Positions 61,718-64,000 of a DNA stretch of 64,000 nucleotides are shown here, one piece after another (position 1 is the first letter of the stretch; every line of letters starts with the position of its first letter). A program made the translations under genes and the position numbers. The notes under the pieces were generated by a model. The model searched no databases. It was given only the letters and a program-made list of their open reading frames with translations, and was not told the DNA's origin. The stretch comes from Candidatus Marivariicella framensis (GTDB lineage Bacteria; Bacteroidota; Bacteroidia; Flavobacteriales; Flavobacteriaceae). The stretch covers positions 50,422 to 114,421 of the forward strand of contig CAJJCT010000012.1 in the NCBI GenBank assembly GCA_905182735.1, given 5' to 3'.

Positions 61718-62404
61718 TTATTTACATACAAATTTATAACCAACTCCCTTTATTGTTTTAATGTAGTCGTCTCCAAATTTCTCTCTTAACTTTCTTATGT
61801 GAACATCAATAGTTCGATCTCCTACTATAACATCTAATCCCCAAACTTTTTCCATTATTTCCTCCCTTTTAATAACTTTTTCTGGCTTTGAAGCTAAAAG
61901 AAATAATAATTCAAATTCCTTTTTGGGAAGAGAAATAAGTTTATTGTTATAAGTAACATTATAGGTTTCTCTATCTATTAAGAGATTTCCAATTTGAATT
62001 GGTTCCTCATTTAGATCCAGATTAACTAATCTGCGTAATAAAGATTTTACTTTCGACATTAAAATCTTGGGTTTGATAGGTTTTGTAACGTAATCATCGG
62101 CTCCAGCATCAAAAGCTGCAACTTGAGAATAGTCTTCCCCCCTTGCTGTTAAGAACATAATAGTTGTATTATTATGTTCAGGATTTTTTCTTATAATTTC
62201 ACAAGCTTCAATTCCATCCATATTTGGCATCATTACATCCATGATAATTAACTGAGGCTTAATTTCAATAGCTTTATCTATGGCTTTAGAGCCATCACTT
62301 GCTGTAAAAATTTGATACCCTATTTTGGAAAGATTGTATGACAGCACTTCTAAAACATCAGGCTCATCATCTACTAACAATATTTTAATTTTACTTTTGT
62401 CCAT
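61718..62404 (-). CDS. OmpR/PhoB-family response regulator
   Basis: A 228-residue regulator. The receiver domain has Asp11/Asp12 and the phospho-acceptor D56 (MDVMMP), and the winged-helix domain ends GDRTIDVHIRKLREKFGDDYI...GVGYKF. The start at 62404 (MDKSKIKILLVDDEP) is better than an ATG 13 codons upstream, which lies in the promoter zone and has no conserved residues. It pairs with the PhoR-like kinase next to it; phosphate control is possible, not shown. Confidence 0.94.
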   Translation of the reverse strand: MDKSKIKILLVDDEPDVLEVLSYNLSKIGYQIFTASDGSKAIDKAIEIKPQLIIMDVMMPNMDGIEACEIIRKNPEHNNTTIMFLTARGEDYSQVAAFDAGADDYVTKPIKPKILMSKVKSLLRRLVNLDLNEEPIQIGNLLIDRETYNVTYNNKLISLPKKEFELLFLLASKPEKVIKREEIMEKVWGLDVIVGDRTIDVHIRKLREKFGDDYIKTIKGVGYKFVCK

Positions 62405-62431
62405 ATAAATGTATTTCCACGAATTTAAAAA

Positions 62432-62439
62432 CAAAATTA
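62432..62439 (-). promoter_or_regulatory. Flavobacterial -7 box upstream of the response regulator
   Basis: On the minus strand this reads TAATTTTG, 27 bases before the start at 62404. If this is the promoter, transcription starts downstream of the alternative ATG at 62443, supporting the shorter protein. Confidence 0.4.
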
Positions 62440-62525
62440 ACAAAGCACCTTAACATAAGGTTAATTAAAAGATAGCATTACTAAAGTTTAAAAAAAAATT
62501 AAAATTAAATGTATTTTTAAATACT

Positions 62526-62533
62526 TAATTTTG
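62526..62533 (+). promoter_or_regulatory. Flavobacterial -7 box at the start of the LuxE-like gene
   Basis: TAATTTTG ends five bases before the ATG at 62539. If used, the mRNA is leaderless. No clear -33 TTG is seen. Confidence 0.4.
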
Positions 62534-62538
62534 TTTTA

Positions 62539-63528
62539 ATGAAATTTAATTTAAGTAATTTTTTTTCCAAAATAGAATCTGAGGATGACTTTGAAAAGAT
62601 TTGTTTTAAACTTTTAGATAAGCATTATAAATTTAACACAGTTTACAGAAGTTATTGTGACTTAATAAATAGACCTCCTAGTTCAATAAATTCATTTAAA
62701 GAAATACCTTTTCTTCCAATTTCATTTTTTAAATCTCATGATGTTAAAACATTTTCAGAAAAACCAAAAATAATTTTTAAATCAAGTGGAACAACAAATG
62801 ATAATCCATCGCAACACTTTATAAAAGATACAACTGATTATAAGAAAAGTTTTTCAAAATCATTTGAATTATTTTATGGAAAACCAACTGATTGGGTCAT
62901 ATTAGCACTTCTTCCAGGATACTATGAGAGAAATGATTCTTCACTAATTTATATGGTAGCTGATTTAATTAAACAAAGTAATTCTAATTCGAGTGGGTTT
63001 TATTTAGATGATTTTGACAAGCTTTATAAAACACTTTTAGATCTTGAATCGATAAAACAAAAAACTATTCTTATTGGAGTTTCTTTTGCTCTTTTAAGTT
63101 TTATTAAAAAAAATAAAATTAAATTAAAGTATACTGTTATAATTGAAACTGGAGGTATGAAAGGAAAAAGAAAAGAATTAATTAGAAATGAACTTCACAA
63201 AAAACTTTGTAATGGTTTTGGAGTTAAATCAATTCATTCTGAATATGGAATGACTGAGCTTCTATCTCAAGCTTATTCAATTAAAGACGGCTTGTTTGAA
63301 TGTCCTCCCTGGATGAAGGTTTTTTCAAGAGAAATAGATGATCCTCTAACACTGTGTATGCCTGAACAGACAGGGGGCTTAAACATAATAGATCTAGTAA
63401 ATTCTGATAGCTGTCCTTTTATAGCAACTGAAGATCTTGGAAAAGTATATTCTAACGGTTTTTTTGAAGTTTTAGGAAGGTTTGACCAAGCCGAAATAAG
63501 AGGATGTAATTTAATGGTGTTTAATTGA
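62539..63528 (+). CDS. LuxE-like acyl-protein synthetase/acyltransferase
   Basis: A 329-residue protein of the adenylate-forming LuxE family. The ATP/P-loop-like KSSGTTNDNPSQH (81-93) and the later SEYGMTELLSQAY (about 234-246) are typical; the C-terminal ATEDLGKVYSNGFFEVLGRFDQAEIRGCNL (described by its core) closes the AMP site. In luminous bacteria LuxE activates fatty acids for aldehyde synthesis; here there are no lux neighbours. It presumably activates a carboxylic acid for transfer to a protein or carrier. It overlaps the tyrS end by eight bases. Confidence 0.82.
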   Translation: MKFNLSNFFSKIESEDDFEKICFKLLDKHYKFNTVYRSYCDLINRPPSSINSFKEIPFLPISFFKSHDVKTFSEKPKIIFKSSGTTNDNPSQHFIKDTTDYKKSFSKSFELFYGKPTDWVILALLPGYYERNDSSLIYMVADLIKQSNSNSSGFYLDDFDKLYKTLLDLESIKQKTILIGVSFALLSFIKKNKIKLKYTVIIETGGMKGKRKELIRNELHKKLCNGFGVKSIHSEYGMTELLSQAYSIKDGLFECPPWMKVFSREIDDPLTLCMPEQTGGLNIIDLVNSDSCPFIATEDLGKVYSNGFFEVLGRFDQAEIRGCNLMVFN

Positions 63529-64000
63529 ATTTTAAAATAAAATAATTTTTTTTACCTCTTTGAAGTAAAATAAATTTATCTCCTATTAGATCTGATATGG
63601 TTAATTTATAATCTTCTGAAACTTTTAATTTATTAACTGAAATTGAATTTTCTTTTAAAGACCTCCTAGCCTCACTACTCGATTTTAAAAAACCTGATTC
63701 ATTTGATAAAGCTGAAATTATAGAAAAATCATCTTTAAGAATTGATTTTGAGAATTTTGCATGGGGGACTCCTTCAAATATTTCCAGAAAAGTTATAGAA
63801 TCAATTTTCATCAAAAAGCTTGATGTGTCTTGACCAAAAAGAATATTAGAGGCCATTTTTGCTTTATTCAATTCCTCTATGCCATGAACTAGTTCAGTAA
63901 CAGAATCTGCTAATTTAAATTGTAAAACCCTTAAGTGAGGTGCATTATTATGTTCATTTATAATTTTTTCAATGGAGTTTAAGTCCAAAAAAGTAAATAT
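63521..64000 (-). CDS. tyrS: Tyrosyl-tRNA synthetase, C-terminal part (partial gene)
   Basis: The frame is open to the right edge of the window, so the catalytic domain lies outside. What is present is the end of TyrRS: IFTFLDLNSIEKIINEHN, HLRVLQFKLADSVTELVHG and the C-terminal S4 RNA-binding domain (EARRSLKENSISVNKLKV). An apparent TTG start at 63988 is not real. It ends convergent to the LuxE-like gene with an eight-base overlap. Confidence 0.92.
   Translation of the reverse strand: MFTFLDLNSIEKIINEHNNAPHLRVLQFKLADSVTELVHGIEELNKAKMASNILFGQDTSSFLMKIDSITFLEIFEGVPHAKFSKSILKDDFSIISALSNESGFLKSSSEARRSLKENSISVNKLKVSEDYKLTISDLIGDKFILLQRGKKNYFILKFN

Overview
The window comes from a very AT-rich member of the Bacteroidota, almost certainly a Flavobacteriaceae-like marine bacterium with a compact genome. 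The evidence is the gliding/type IX secretion genes porV and gldJ, a mevalonate-pathway pair (mvaD, mevalonate kinase) followed by a UbiA prenyltransferase, a Bacteroidota-type ftsH-LUD-cdsA-psd operon, DUF6702 and carboxypeptidase-regulatory-like secreted proteins, and repeated promoter boxes of the flavobacterial TAnnTTTG type. Shine-Dalgarno sequences are largely absent. Intergenic spaces are short, and nearly every convergent gene pair overlaps. I see no CRISPR array, insertion sequence, prophage or rRNA. One tRNA (Gly, anticodon TCC) is present.

Layout. 1-7.0 kb: the end of an M3 peptidase, a UbiA-like membrane protein, gcvP, a KAS III enzyme and an MlaE/MlaF lipid-transport pair. 7.0-16.4 kb: SprT-like protein, SDR, pdhC, pdhA and porV on the minus strand, divergent from gldJ and murF, with a clear hairpin terminator between gldJ and murF. 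16.4-18.9 kb: a small accessory patch holding a 321-base empty gap and two orphan small exported proteins, then flavin reductase, O-methyltransferase and TatA. 18.9-23.4 kb: M1 peptidase, DUF6702 protein, two tandem paralogous secreted proteins and tRNA-Gly. 23.5-41.4 kb: core housekeeping genes (M15 peptidase, yaaA, RluA-type synthase, PASTA protein, ddl, coaD, NUDIX, pyrE, birA, rsfS, ftsH, LUD protein, cdsA, psd, valS, murB, dtd, rsgA, gpmI).

41.4-48.9 kb is a continuous plus-strand run: thioredoxin-like lipoprotein, map, methyltransferase, TIGR04282-type transferase, DUF547 protein, MerT-like membrane protein, a DPM-like GT2, a processive cellulose-synthase-like GT2 and a GT-C membrane glycosyltransferase. 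It reads like a glycolipid or glycan pathway of unknown product and is the best candidate for something undescribed. 48.9-52.5 kb, minus strand: mvaD, mevalonate kinase, UbiA prenyltransferase, and an RsuA-family protein whose catalytic aspartate appears to be lost. 52.6-57.7 kb: glycerophosphodiesterase and a maltodextrin set (GH13, GH65 phosphorylase, beta-phosphoglucomutase). 57.8-64 kb: an Fe-S trio (Mrp, NfuA-like, ferredoxin), alkyltransferase-like protein, trmB, a PhoR/PhoB-like two-component pair, a LuxE-like acyl-activating protein and the C-terminal end of tyrS.

Functionally this is mostly core metabolism and envelope biogenesis: peptidoglycan precursors (murF, murB, ddl), phospholipids (cdsA, psd, mlaEF), isoprenoids (mevalonate genes, UbiA) and central carbon (PDH, gpmI, GcvP). 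The most notable gaps are porU, which in related flavobacteria usually lies with porV next to gldJ, and cdd, which usually lies between porV and pdhA. All assignments rest on motif recognition by eye; no database search was run.
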